Assembly (NCBI RefSeq): GCF_003001675.1
Contig: NZ_PVYW01000004.1
Span: forward strand, 1-64,000
Length of the DNA: 64,000 nt
Direction of reading: 5' to 3'
Source of the DNA: Cohnella sp. SGD-V74
GTDB lineage: Bacteria > Bacillota > Bacilli > Paenibacillales > Paenibacillaceae
A program made the translations under genes and the position numbers. The notes under the pieces were generated by a model, which saw only the letters and a list, made by a program, of their open reading frames with translations, made no database searches and was not told where the DNA came from. Positions 56,617-64,000 of the stretch are shown here, piece after piece (position 1 is the first letter of the stretch; every line of letters starts with the position of its first letter).

Positions 56617-57075
56617 TTACTCTACCGTTTCCGGAGCTTCGATGACGATGTTGCTTAACTTGAGGTTAACCGCATTGGCGATCGTATCGCCGACCGGGCA
56701 GGTCTCTTCCAGAAACTTGACGAACTGCTCGACGCGCTCTTGCGGAGCATCCGTCTTAATGTAGAACGTATAGCGAATATCCGAATAACCTGGACGGACG
56801 TCGGACTTTTTGAAGAAGCCGTCCAAGTCGAGATCGCCTTCCACTTCCACGCGGAAATCGTCGAGGCGCACGTCGAATTTCTTGGCGTACACTCTCGCCA
56901 CGATAGACTGGCATGCGCCGAGCGCGCCTAACACCGCTTCTACCGGATTCATTCCCGTATCCGTTCCGCCCAGGCTCTTCGGCTCGTCGATCGTCAATTC
57001 GAAATCCCTTGAGCGGACTTTAACGACTACCCCTTCTTGCAATTGCGCGGTTGCTTTGAATGTCGTGATCGCCAT
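56617..57075 (-). CDS. OsmC/Ohr-family protein
   Basis: 152 aa from ATG 57075 with GGAGGGG about 10 nt upstream; TTG 57084 is less likely. OsmC fold with catalytic-site pattern GTDTGMNPVEAVLGALGACQSIVA and the second Cys in EETCPVGDTIANAV. Reduces organic hydroperoxides using a Cys pair. The 'YhfA-like' OsmC subgroup is also possible. Own promoter and terminator. Confidence 0.92.
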   Translation of the reverse strand: MAITTFKATAQLQEGVVVKVRSRDFELTIDEPKSLGGTDTGMNPVEAVLGALGACQSIVARVYAKKFDVRLDDFRVEVEGDLDLDGFFKKSDVRPGYSDIRYTFYIKTDAPQERVEQFVKFLEETCPVGDTIANAVNLKLSNIVIEAPETVE

Positions 57076-57109
57076 ACCTTCCAATCCCCTCCAGTTCTAA
57101 GATAAGCCT

Positions 57110-57138
57110 ATCATAACATATTAATCCTATTGAGTTAA
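57110..57138 (-). promoter_or_regulatory. promoter of osmC-family gene
   Basis: Minus strand TTAACT (57138-57133), 17 bp, TATGAT (57115-57110) with TGT extended -10. Confidence 0.6.
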
Positions 57139-57163
57139 TTTGTTTTGTTGATTTTCTACAAAC

Positions 57164-58537
57164 TTATTTTCCGTTGGCTGTCAAAAGCTGTTCTCCTTCG
57201 CTCTGGATCGTTTGGAGCGCTTCGTCCAGCGTCTTCCCGCCGGCGATGACCTCATCGAGCTGCCGTGAGAACAATTCGAAGAAGCGGGAGGCGGACTCGT
57301 CGCGCGTTGTTTTCAGATTCCATTTCTTGACGGCAGGCTTGAGCGCGAAGAACGGCTCGACGTTAAGCTCACCCGATTTCGTCGCGTATGCTTTGCGGGC
57401 TGGGATGTCCGACGAATGCGTCCCCGATTCGAGCCTGGCGATCTCTTCGCCGTTAATGTACTTGATCACTTCCCAGGCCGCGCTCTTGTGCGCGGAATCG
57501 CGATTAATGGAATAGATGCTGCCCAGAAGCAAGGGCTTCGCCGTATCCGGCGTTGAGGGATTCACGGGAACGGTGACGACGCCCCATTCGAACGGACTAT
57601 AATTCTGGACGAGCCTCTTGGCGTTCTCGAAGTCTTGGTAGAGGCCGAAGTGGCCGATTTTCATGGCGACTCGGCCGTTAAGGAACGGGTCCTCTCCTGG
57701 AGAGAAGAGGCTGCTGTCGAACAGCTCTTGCGTCGTTGCTCCTCGGGCCATGAGCAAGGAGTCGCGAGCCAGAAGCGCGTTCTCGATAATGGAGCGCCAA
57801 CCGTCGGAATGGACGACGACGGTTTTGCCGTCGGCGCTGATCGGAGTCAGACCGTAATCTTCGGCAACGCTTCTCACGAACCCGGCAAAGTTCTGCATGA
57901 TGCCCGTCTGGAAGCCGTAAACCCGTTCCCCATCCGTTCCATCGGACGGAAAGCGCATGGCCAGCTTCAGCGTATCCTCCCAGGACATCTTGTCCGCAGG
58001 CAAATCGATTCCGTGCTTGCGGAACAAGTCGACATTGTAATAGAGCGCGTTCGCGGAAAAGGAAGGAGCCAGCCCGTACAGTTTGCCGCCTTCCCCGCCT
58101 CTTATGGACTCGATTACGGAAGGATGGATGTCCTCGATATCGAAGCCGTCTTGCCGGATCAGCGGATCAAGGTCGACCAGTTGTCCGTCCGCTGCGAGCT
58201 TCTCATGAAAGGGCGAAGAGACGTTAATGATGTCGGGGGAGTTGTCCCGAATCTGCTGGAGAGTGTCTTCCGCCGTAGTCACGCCTTCGGAAGAGACCGG
58301 GGGCGTCAAGACTTCGAATTCGATGTTCGGATATTTGACTGCCAGCATATTGCCGTAGCGTTGATGGAAGTAGTTGCTGTCGCTGAACATGATCTTGAGT
58401 TTGACGGGCTTGTCGGGATCGAACGATTCGATTGTTCCGTCGCTGTCGGACTTGGAGCAACCCGTCAAGACGGTTGTTCCGAAGAGGATTAGAACGAGCG
58501 CGAATAAGGTGCGAATACGAGTGCGATCGGCGGTCAT
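57164..58537 (-). CDS. orphan extracellular solute-binding lipoprotein
   Basis: 457 aa, ATG 58537. Lipobox VLTGC (Cys about 27). Family 1 binding-protein fold: LKIMFSDSNYFHQRYGNMLAVKYPNIEFEVL, LPADKMSWEDTLKLAMRFP, LYYNVDLFRKHGIDL, FLNGRVAMKIGHFGLYQ. No permease or ATPase nearby. Its ATG overlaps the stop of the LCP gene by 4 bp, so the two are translated together. Ligand unknown; it may be a sensor or work with transporters elsewhere. Confidence 0.88.
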   Translation of the reverse strand: MTADRTRIRTLFALVLILFGTTVLTGCSKSDSDGTIESFDPDKPVKLKIMFSDSNYFHQRYGNMLAVKYPNIEFEVLTPPVSSEGVTTAEDTLQQIRDNSPDIINVSSPFHEKLAADGQLVDLDPLIRQDGFDIEDIHPSVIESIRGGEGGKLYGLAPSFSANALYYNVDLFRKHGIDLPADKMSWEDTLKLAMRFPSDGTDGERVYGFQTGIMQNFAGFVRSVAEDYGLTPISADGKTVVVHSDGWRSIIENALLARDSLLMARGATTQELFDSSLFSPGEDPFLNGRVAMKIGHFGLYQDFENAKRLVQNYSPFEWGVVTVPVNPSTPDTAKPLLLGSIYSINRDSAHKSAAWEVIKYINGEEIARLESGTHSSDIPARKAYATKSGELNVEPFFALKPAVKKWNLKTTRDESASRFFELFSRQLDEVIAGGKTLDEALQTIQSEGEQLLTANGK

Positions 58538-59589
58538 AAAGGTGCTTCTCCTTCTAAAGTCGTTTTGACATAGCTCTTGATCCGATCGATGTCGGGAACG
58601 AGAACGTCCATTCCATTGATGACGGCGTTCTTGAACGCGCCTGACTGCGGAATCTGGATGCCTTGCAAATTGCCGGTGTCCAGCTTGAGACCGAGACGGG
58701 CGAGCTCGAACAGATCGCCGGGCGGAATGCTCGTCTCGATGTAGGGGGCGATGCCGTTCAGCAGCTGAGGAAGCTTGAGCAGCGTCGTCGACGACTTCAG
58801 CTTGTCGGCGATCGCCGACAGGAATTTCCGCTGGCGTTCGGAGCGGGCGAAATCGGACAAGGCGTCGCTGCGGAACCGGACGTATTGCAGCGCGGTGAGC
58901 CCGTCGAGATGCTGCACGCCTTGCTCCAAGTTAATGTTGTATCTCGGGTTGTCGCGGTTGTCGGTATGTCTCATGTTCTTGTCGACCTCAAAATCGATGC
59001 CGCCCAGCTCGTCGATCAGCGAGATGAAGCCTTCGAAATCCGTATAGACGTAATAATGGATAGGCATCTCGATCAAGTTCCCGACCGTCTCCATCGCGAG
59101 CAGCGGACCGCCGAGCGTAATCGCGGCGTTCAGGCGGTTCGATCCGTGGCGCGGAATTTCCACGTAGGTGTCCCGCAGAAGCGAGAAGAGATGCGTGCCC
59201 TTGGAGACGGGATCGATCGAGACGACGATCATCGTGTCTGAGCGGGGTTTGACGGTGCTCTTGACGCCGCGCGAGTCGCCGCCCAGCAGAAGAATATTGA
59301 TTCGCTCGTCCGCGAACCGCTCCGGCGGTTCGATGACGGCAACCGGAATGGGAGCGCTGCCATCTATCGGAACGACGGCGCTCGGCTGGTTGTCGGCAGG
59401 GGGCTGGTAGATTTCGCCGGCGAAAGAAACGATCGTGTAGATGTAGTAGGCCGCTATTGAAGCGATAATCAGAAAGACGCCCAGGCCTCCATATAGCAGC
59501 ATTTTCTTTTTGCTCATGCGCGTCCTGGGGGCGCGCGATCTGGAGAGGTTCGTTGCTTCTGCTGATTCTCGATCCATAACGTCGTTCAT
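58534..59589 (-). CDS. LytR-CpsA-Psr (LCP) family cell-wall ligase
   Basis: 351 aa from ATG 59589; ATG 59577 (12 nt after GGGAAGG) is about as likely, and a TTG at 59667 lacks a ribosome site. Short cytoplasmic basic start, one membrane span (KMLLYGGLGVFLIIASIAAYYIYTIV), then an extracellular LCP domain: INILLLGGDSRG, RSDTMIVVSIDP, FSLLRDTYVEIP, RLNAAITLGGP, GGIDFEV, HLDGLTALQYVRFRSD, DFARSERQRKFL. LCP enzymes attach teichoic acids or other glycopolymers to peptidoglycan; the product of the TagO-like enzyme (11903) is a possible substrate. Coupled to the binding-protein gene. Confidence 0.92.
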   Translation of the reverse strand: MNDVMDRESAEATNLSRSRAPRTRMSKKKMLLYGGLGVFLIIASIAAYYIYTIVSFAGEIYQPPADNQPSAVVPIDGSAPIPVAVIEPPERFADERINILLLGGDSRGVKSTVKPRSDTMIVVSIDPVSKGTHLFSLLRDTYVEIPRHGSNRLNAAITLGGPLLAMETVGNLIEMPIHYYVYTDFEGFISLIDELGGIDFEVDKNMRHTDNRDNPRYNINLEQGVQHLDGLTALQYVRFRSDALSDFARSERQRKFLSAIADKLKSSTTLLKLPQLLNGIAPYIETSIPPGDLFELARLGLKLDTGNLQGIQIPQSGAFKNAVINGMDVLVPDIDRIKSYVKTTLEGEAPL

Positions 59590-59660
59590 CCTTCCCGAAG
59601 ATTCGTTAACAATAATACGAGGCAAAGGGGAGGAAAGTTGTTCCATTCTCATGTTTTGTT

Positions 59661-59689
59661 TTGACAAAAGCCGACTAAACTGCTAGGAT
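59661..59689 (+). promoter_or_regulatory. promoter of the BMP transporter operon
   Basis: TTGACA (59661-59666), 17 bp, TAGGAT (59684-59689) with TGC extended -10; 43 nt before the ATG. Confidence 0.85.
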
Positions 59690-59731
59690 ATCAACAGAAT
59701 GCGTGCATTTCACACAGGGGAGAGAAAACAG

Positions 59732-60751
59732 ATGAAAAAACCGTTTATACTCGTACTTATGCTTGTCATCCTGGGGGGAGTGCTGGCGGCGTGCGGGGCC
59801 AAAGATAAGAACGATGCGCAGAGCAGCCCGTCCGCGCCTGCGACGAAGTATAAAATCGCGCTGGTCACTCCGGAGCCGATCGGCGTCAACCCGTTCTTCC
59901 AATTGATGGACGAGGGCTTCAAGAAAGCGGGACAGGAGTTCGGCGTTGAAGTCAAGACGATCGAATCCTCGGATCCGGCTTCCATCGAGCAGAATCTGCA
60001 GTCGGCCGCGGCGGGAGACTTCGATCTGATTATTACGTCGACCTTCCAAGTGGAGGACGCGTTGAAGAAGATCGCGCCTCAATATCCGGACAAGTCGTTC
60101 GCGGTCATCGATACCGTCATTGATCTGCCGAACGTGCGCAGCGTCGCTTTCCGCGAGCATGAAGCCGCTTATTTGCTGGGCGCCGCCGCGGCGCTCGTGT
60201 CCAAGACCGGCACGGTTGGCAACGTCGTAGCGGTCGATATTCCGCTGATGAAGAAATATACGGGCGGCTTCGAGCAAGGCGCCAAGTCCGTTAACCCGGA
60301 TGTCAAGGTTCTGGTCAACTACGTAGGCGGCTTTACGGATCCGGCCAAAGCGAAGGAGCTTGCCTTGCTGCAAAACTCGCAGGGAGCCGACTTCGTAGCC
60401 GGCATGTCCGCGGTAGGCGACTTGGGCGTCTTCGAAGCGGCTGCCGAAAAGGGCTTCTACACGTCTGGCCAAGATACGGACAATACCGACGGCAAGCAGG
60501 TCATTCTGGCTCAACTGAAAGGGACGGACGCCGTCGCTTACGAGACGGTCAAAGACTTCGTAGAAGGCAACTTCTCGTTCGAAGTGCGCGACTACGGTCT
60601 GAAGGAAGGCGGCGTGGGTCTCACGTACGTCAACAAGGAAAGCAAATCTCCGCTCAGCGACGCGATCGGCCAAGAAGCCGTTGACAAGCTGAAGCAGATC
60701 AATGATGATATCGTTGCAGGGAAAATCGTCGTAAGCGATTCTTTGCAATAA
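59732..60751 (+). CDS. BMP-family nucleoside-binding lipoprotein
   Basis: 339 aa from ATG 59732 (AGGGGAGAG upstream). Lipobox VLAAC (Cys about 21). BMP/Med fold: YKIALVTPEPIGVNPFFQLMDEGFKKA, DLIITSTFQVEDALKKIAPQYPDKSFAVIDTV, AYLLGAAAALVSKTGTVGNVVAVDIP, FVAGMSAVGDLGVFEAAAEKGFYTSGQDTDNT. The family (PnrA, NupN) binds purine nucleosides. The following ATPase and two permeases match the NupOPQ set. Confidence 0.92.
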   Translation: MKKPFILVLMLVILGGVLAACGAKDKNDAQSSPSAPATKYKIALVTPEPIGVNPFFQLMDEGFKKAGQEFGVEVKTIESSDPASIEQNLQSAAAGDFDLIITSTFQVEDALKKIAPQYPDKSFAVIDTVIDLPNVRSVAFREHEAAYLLGAAAALVSKTGTVGNVVAVDIPLMKKYTGGFEQGAKSVNPDVKVLVNYVGGFTDPAKAKELALLQNSQGADFVAGMSAVGDLGVFEAAAEKGFYTSGQDTDNTDGKQVILAQLKGTDAVAYETVKDFVEGNFSFEVRDYGLKEGGVGLTYVNKESKSPLSDAIGQEAVDKLKQINDDIVAGKIVVSDSLQ

Positions 60752-60782
60752 TTCCATAGTCAATTCCATACTGCTTATTCGT

Positions 60783-60808
60783 AACCGGCTGCCTTAAGCA
60801 GCCGGTTT
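60783..60808 (+). other. perfect 10-bp hairpin between BMP and ATPase genes
   Basis: aaccggctgc-cttaa-gcagccggtt, then ttcc. Too few T for a strong terminator; probably a partial terminator or 3' stabiliser that favours the binding protein, as at 5693. Confidence 0.75.
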
Positions 60809-60841
60809 CCTACGCTTGCGACAAGGGATGGAGGCAAGTCC

Positions 60842-62338
60842 ATGCTGCTCAAGATGGAAGGGATTTCGAAAAATTACGGCGACGTTCGGGCGAACCGGCA
60901 AATCGATTACGATCTGAAACCGGGAGAGGTGCACGCGATCGTGGGGGAGAACGGGGCCGGCAAAACGACGCTGATGCGCATTCTGTACGGAATGGAGCAG
61001 CCTTCCTCGGGGACGATCCGCATCGGAGGCCGCGAGGTTCGCTTTGCCGATCCGAAGGACGCCATTGCTCATGGCATCGGCATGGTTCATCAGCATTTCA
61101 TGCTGTTCCAGAATTTCACGGTTGCGGAAAATATCGTGATCGGCAAGGAGCCGGGCAAGCTGCGGTTCGATCGTAAAGCCGCTATCGCCCAGGTGGAGGC
61201 GTTGTCGGAAAAATACGGGATCCGCGTGGACCCGAGAGCGAGAATCGTCGACTGCCCGCTGGGTGTTCAGCAGAGGGTGGAAATTCTCAAGGTGCTCTAT
61301 CAAGGGGCGGAAATCATCATTCTCGACGAGCCTACGGGAGTGCTGACTCCGCTGGAGGTGGGCGAGCTGCTGGAAGCGATTCGTACGCTGACCAAGCAGG
61401 GCAAGAGCTTTATTCTGATCAGCCATAAGCTGAACGAGGTCATGAGCGCGGCCGACCGCATCACCGTCCTGAGGGACGGGGAGGTGACCGGCGTGCTGGA
61501 GGCGTCTCGGACCAGCATCGAGGAATTGTCCAGACTGATGGTCGGCAGGCCGCTCGCCGCGATGGACAAGCAGCCGGCCTTGCCGAAGGATAAGGTGCTG
61601 GAGGTCAAGGAGCTGTCCGTGCTCGGAAGCGGGAGCAAGCCTGCGGTAGATTCCGTCAGCCTGCACGTCAGAGCGGGAGAGATTGTCGGCATCGCGGGCA
61701 TTTCCGGCAATGGCCAGTCGGAGCTGCTTCAGGCCATCTCGGGATTGATCAAGCCGGCCGGAGGAACCGTCGCGCTGCTCGGCGCCGACGTCACCGGGAA
61801 GTCGGCCCGAGAGTTCCGGAACGCGGGGCTGGCCCACATCCCGGAGGACCGCTACGTCTGGGGAGCCAGCAAGTCGGCGACGGTGGCGGAGACGGGAACG
61901 ATGGGCCATCAGCGCAAGCTGGGCAAGCTCGGATTTCTGCAGGGGAGGATTGTAAAGGCACGCGTCTCGGAGTGGATCAAGCAGTATGCGATCAAGGCCG
62001 GCTCGCCGGACAACGAAACCCAGAACCTGTCCGGCGGCAATCTTCAGAAGCTGATCGTGGCCCGCGAGATTGCGCAGCAGACGCCTTTTCTTATCGCGGC
62101 GGAGCCGACCCGGGGAGTCGATATCGGAGCGATGGAGACGATCCACGAGCAGCTGCTGCGCAAAAGGGACGCCGGAGGCGCCATTCTGCTCGTATCGTCG
62201 GAGCTGTCGGAAATATTGAAGCTGTCGGATCGCATTCTCGTCATGTATGAGGGCAAGATCGTCGGGGAACTGCAAGAAGGGGATGCGACGGAAGAAAAGC
62301 TGAGTCTGTTAATGGTAGGGGGGAAGCGCAATGGATAA
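60842..62338 (+). CDS. nucleoside ABC transporter ATPase (NupO-like, duplicated)
   Basis: 498 aa, ATG 60842 after GGATGGAGG. Two fused ATPase halves. First: Walker A GENGAGKTTLMRIL, signature-like CPLGVQQRVEILKVLYQ, Walker B IIILDEPTGVLTP, switch SHKLNEV. Second: GISGNGQSELLQAI, signature LSGGNLQKLIVAREI, AEPTRGVDIGA. The pattern is that of RbsA/NupO importers, and the second Walker A lacks the usual Lys. Overlaps the next gene by 8 bp. Confidence 0.94.
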   Translation: MLLKMEGISKNYGDVRANRQIDYDLKPGEVHAIVGENGAGKTTLMRILYGMEQPSSGTIRIGGREVRFADPKDAIAHGIGMVHQHFMLFQNFTVAENIVIGKEPGKLRFDRKAAIAQVEALSEKYGIRVDPRARIVDCPLGVQQRVEILKVLYQGAEIIILDEPTGVLTPLEVGELLEAIRTLTKQGKSFILISHKLNEVMSAADRITVLRDGEVTGVLEASRTSIEELSRLMVGRPLAAMDKQPALPKDKVLEVKELSVLGSGSKPAVDSVSLHVRAGEIVGIAGISGNGQSELLQAISGLIKPAGGTVALLGADVTGKSAREFRNAGLAHIPEDRYVWGASKSATVAETGTMGHQRKLGKLGFLQGRIVKARVSEWIKQYAIKAGSPDNETQNLSGGNLQKLIVAREIAQQTPFLIAAEPTRGVDIGAMETIHEQLLRKRDAGGAILLVSSELSEILKLSDRILVMYEGKIVGELQEGDATEEKLSLLMVGGKRNG

Positions 62339-63398
62339 ATGGAAGAAGCTGACGGCTTCCCTTCTCGGGCCGGCGGCCGCCATCGCGCTCGGCTTGCTCG
62401 CGGGATCGATCGCCATCGTCATTGCCGGGGGCTCGATCCTGGAAACCTATGCGGAGATGTGGAAGGGGGCGTTCGGCAGCCTCTACTTCCTCACCAGCAC
62501 GCTTAATCGCGCCACTCCCGTCATTCTCGTCGGCCTGGGAGCCGCCGTCGCGTTCCGTTCGGGATTTTTCAACCTGGGAGCTCAAGGCCAGATGGCGCTC
62601 GGAGGCTTGGCGGCGGCGCTGACGGCGCTGTATGTGCCCGGACCTGGCTGGATCGTCGCCATCGTCTCCATGCTGGTCGGAATTGCCGCCGGCGGTCTGT
62701 GGTCGGCCTTCGCCGGGTATATGGACGCTCGCTTCCGCATGAACCTGCTGATCACGACGCTGCTGCTGAACTATATCGCAACGCTGTTCGCCAGCTATAT
62801 GGTGGCCTATCCGTTCAAGGACAAGACCGGTTCGGCCGCGATGGCCCAGTCGCAGATGATCGATAACGCGATCTGGCTGCCCAAGCTGTTCAAGGGCATG
62901 CCCGCGCACGTCGGGCTGCTGCTGGCGCTTGTCGCGATGGTCGCGCTTTACGTGTATTTGACGAGAACCGTATCGGGATACGAAGCTCGGATGATGGGGG
63001 GCAACCCGCTGTTCGCCGTCTATGGGGGCGTCAGACGGACGCCCTTGATGCTCGGAGTCATGTTCGCCAGCGGCGGACTGGCCGGACTGGCGGGAGCCGG
63101 CGAGGTGCTGGGCTCGCAGTATCGGTACATCGACAATTCCTTCGTGGCGGCGGACTTCGCCTGGACGGGCATTATGGCCGCGCTGCTGGCGAACGCGCAT
63201 CCGATCGGCACGGCGATCGCGGCCTTCTTCCTCGTCGCTCTGCAGACAGGAGGCATGGGCGTGGAGATGAATACCGACGTGCCGCTGGAGATCGGCGATG
63301 TCATTCAGGCGGTGCTGATTTTGTTCATTACCGTCAAATTCGTTCGGGGCTTCCGGAGACGCAGAAAGGAGGGGGACCCGAATGGAGCAGCTGTTTGA
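62331..63398 (+). CDS. nucleoside ABC transporter permease (NupP-like)
   Basis: 355 aa, ATG 62331, ribosome site inside the ATPase gene (AGGGGGGAAG). About nine to ten spans; SALNRATPVILVGLGAAVAFRSGFFNLGAQGQMALGG-like segment and GVRRTPLMLGVMFASGGLAGLAGAGEVLGSQYRYID are typical of the BPD_transp_2 family. Overlaps the second permease by 16 bp. Confidence 0.93.
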   Translation: MDKWKKLTASLLGPAAAIALGLLAGSIAIVIAGGSILETYAEMWKGAFGSLYFLTSTLNRATPVILVGLGAAVAFRSGFFNLGAQGQMALGGLAAALTALYVPGPGWIVAIVSMLVGIAAGGLWSAFAGYMDARFRMNLLITTLLLNYIATLFASYMVAYPFKDKTGSAAMAQSQMIDNAIWLPKLFKGMPAHVGLLLALVAMVALYVYLTRTVSGYEARMMGGNPLFAVYGGVRRTPLMLGVMFASGGLAGLAGAGEVLGSQYRYIDNSFVAADFAWTGIMAALLANAHPIGTAIAAFFLVALQTGGMGVEMNTDVPLEIGDVIQAVLILFITVKFVRGFRRRRKEGDPNGAAV

Positions 63399-64000
63399 TC
63401 TGGCTTTGTTCAATTCGGCGCTGCGCATGCTGACGCCGATTCTGCTCGCCGCGCTGGGGGGAGCCTTGTGCGCGAGAGTGGGACTGTTTAACGTCGGCCT
63501 GGAGGGTTTGATGCTGATCGGCGCGTTCTCGGCGATCGTCGGCAACCATTACTTCGGCAACACGGGAGCGGCCATCGCGTTCTCGATCGGCTGCGTGTCG
63601 CTTTTCGCGCTGCTGTTCGCCTATCTATGCATCCATTTGCGGGCCAACGTCATCGTCGTCGGCATCGCCATGAACCTTCTGGCTGCGGGGCTGACCACCT
63701 TCAGTCTGCGAACTTTATTTAACGTCAAGGGAGCTTATTATAATAAGGATATGGTCGGGCTTCCGAAGTGGGAGATTCCTTTGATCAAGGACATTCCCGT
63801 CGTCGGAGATATTTTGTCCGGCCATTCGCCGCTCGTCTATCTGGCAATCGTGCTGGTCGGAGCGATGTGGTACTATTTCTACCGGACGATCGGAGGCTTC
63901 CGCTTCCTGGCCGCCGGGGACAATCCGCTGGCCGCCCGGAGCCTGGGCATTCAAGTGCGGCGCTATCAGTATGGCGCGATGCTGGCGTGCGGCGTTCTGT
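63383..64000 (+). CDS. nucleoside ABC transporter permease (NupQ-like), cut by window end
   Basis: At least 206 codons from ATG 63383, preceded by AAAGGAGGGGGACCCGA; it runs off the window edge. LTPILLAALGGALCARVGLFNVGLEGLMLIGAFSAIVG is the family start; RANVIVVGIAMNLLAAGLTTF and RFLAAGDNPLAARSLGIQV follow. Second half of the pore with the 62331 permease. The C-terminal third is missing. Confidence 0.92.

Overview
The window (64 kb, high GC, rho-independent terminators, purine-rich ribosome binding sites, frequent TTG/GTG starts) looks like the chromosome of a spore-forming Bacillota of the Paenibacillaceae, such as Paenibacillus or Cohnella. Supporting signs are the gene order trxB-glcK-rapZ-yvcK-whiA-HPr, cggR-gapA-pgk-tpiA-gpmI-eno, an sda homologue, a CtsR box at clpP, HPr kinase, MsmX-type ATPase and many CUT1 sugar transporters. 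Species assignment is inference; no 16S is present.

Layout: 1-861 is the end of a 23S gene followed by six tRNAs and a terminator. 1037-3854 is a two-gene unit: a large low-complexity/helical protein carrying the 'GNQ' motif of contractile-injection-system-associated proteins, and a small YbjN/secretion-chaperone-like protein. 4007-11845 is a CUT1 (LplABC-like) transporter with a membrane-anchored AraC-type sensor and a second, paralogous binding protein. 11903-15275 holds a TagO-like transferase, a PucR/CdaR-type regulator and the shared ATPase MsmX. 15377-20545 holds hprK, lgt, ppaX, an acyltransferase and an anchored FAD oxidoreductase. 20584-28246 is a full hisZGDBHAF(IE)+hisJ operon whose HisA is of the eukaryotic type, followed by prs, which makes PRPP. 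29437-32369 is a lower-GC insert with SLH and M23 peptidase genes. 32415-40544 holds a TPR protein, trxB, glucokinase, rapZ, yvcK, whiA, an HPr-family protein and a SIMPL protein. 40677-42052 (minus strand) has sda, clpP and tRNA-Arg. 42149-49936 is the glycolytic cggR operon with a striking hairpin-repeat array between gapA and pgk. 50057-56586 has a small unknown gene, a GH13 amylase and a divergent maltodextrin-type transporter under apparent CcpA and attenuator control. 56617-59589 (minus) has OsmC, an orphan binding protein and an LCP protein. 59661 to the end is a BMP-type nucleoside transporter operon cut by the window edge.

How it fits together: much of the window is carbon-flow control. 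HprK and HPr set the catabolite signal, cre-like sites flank the maltodextrin genes, CggR controls lower glycolysis, YvcK/RapZ handle gluconeogenesis and cell-wall precursors, and MsmX probably energises the two CUT1 transporters here that lack their own ATPase. The points most worth a second look are the GNQ-motif protein with its chaperone-like partner, the eukaryotic-type HisA, the gapA-pgk hairpin array, the MITE-like palindrome inside the maltodextrin operon, and the active-site His in the Crh-position HPr.
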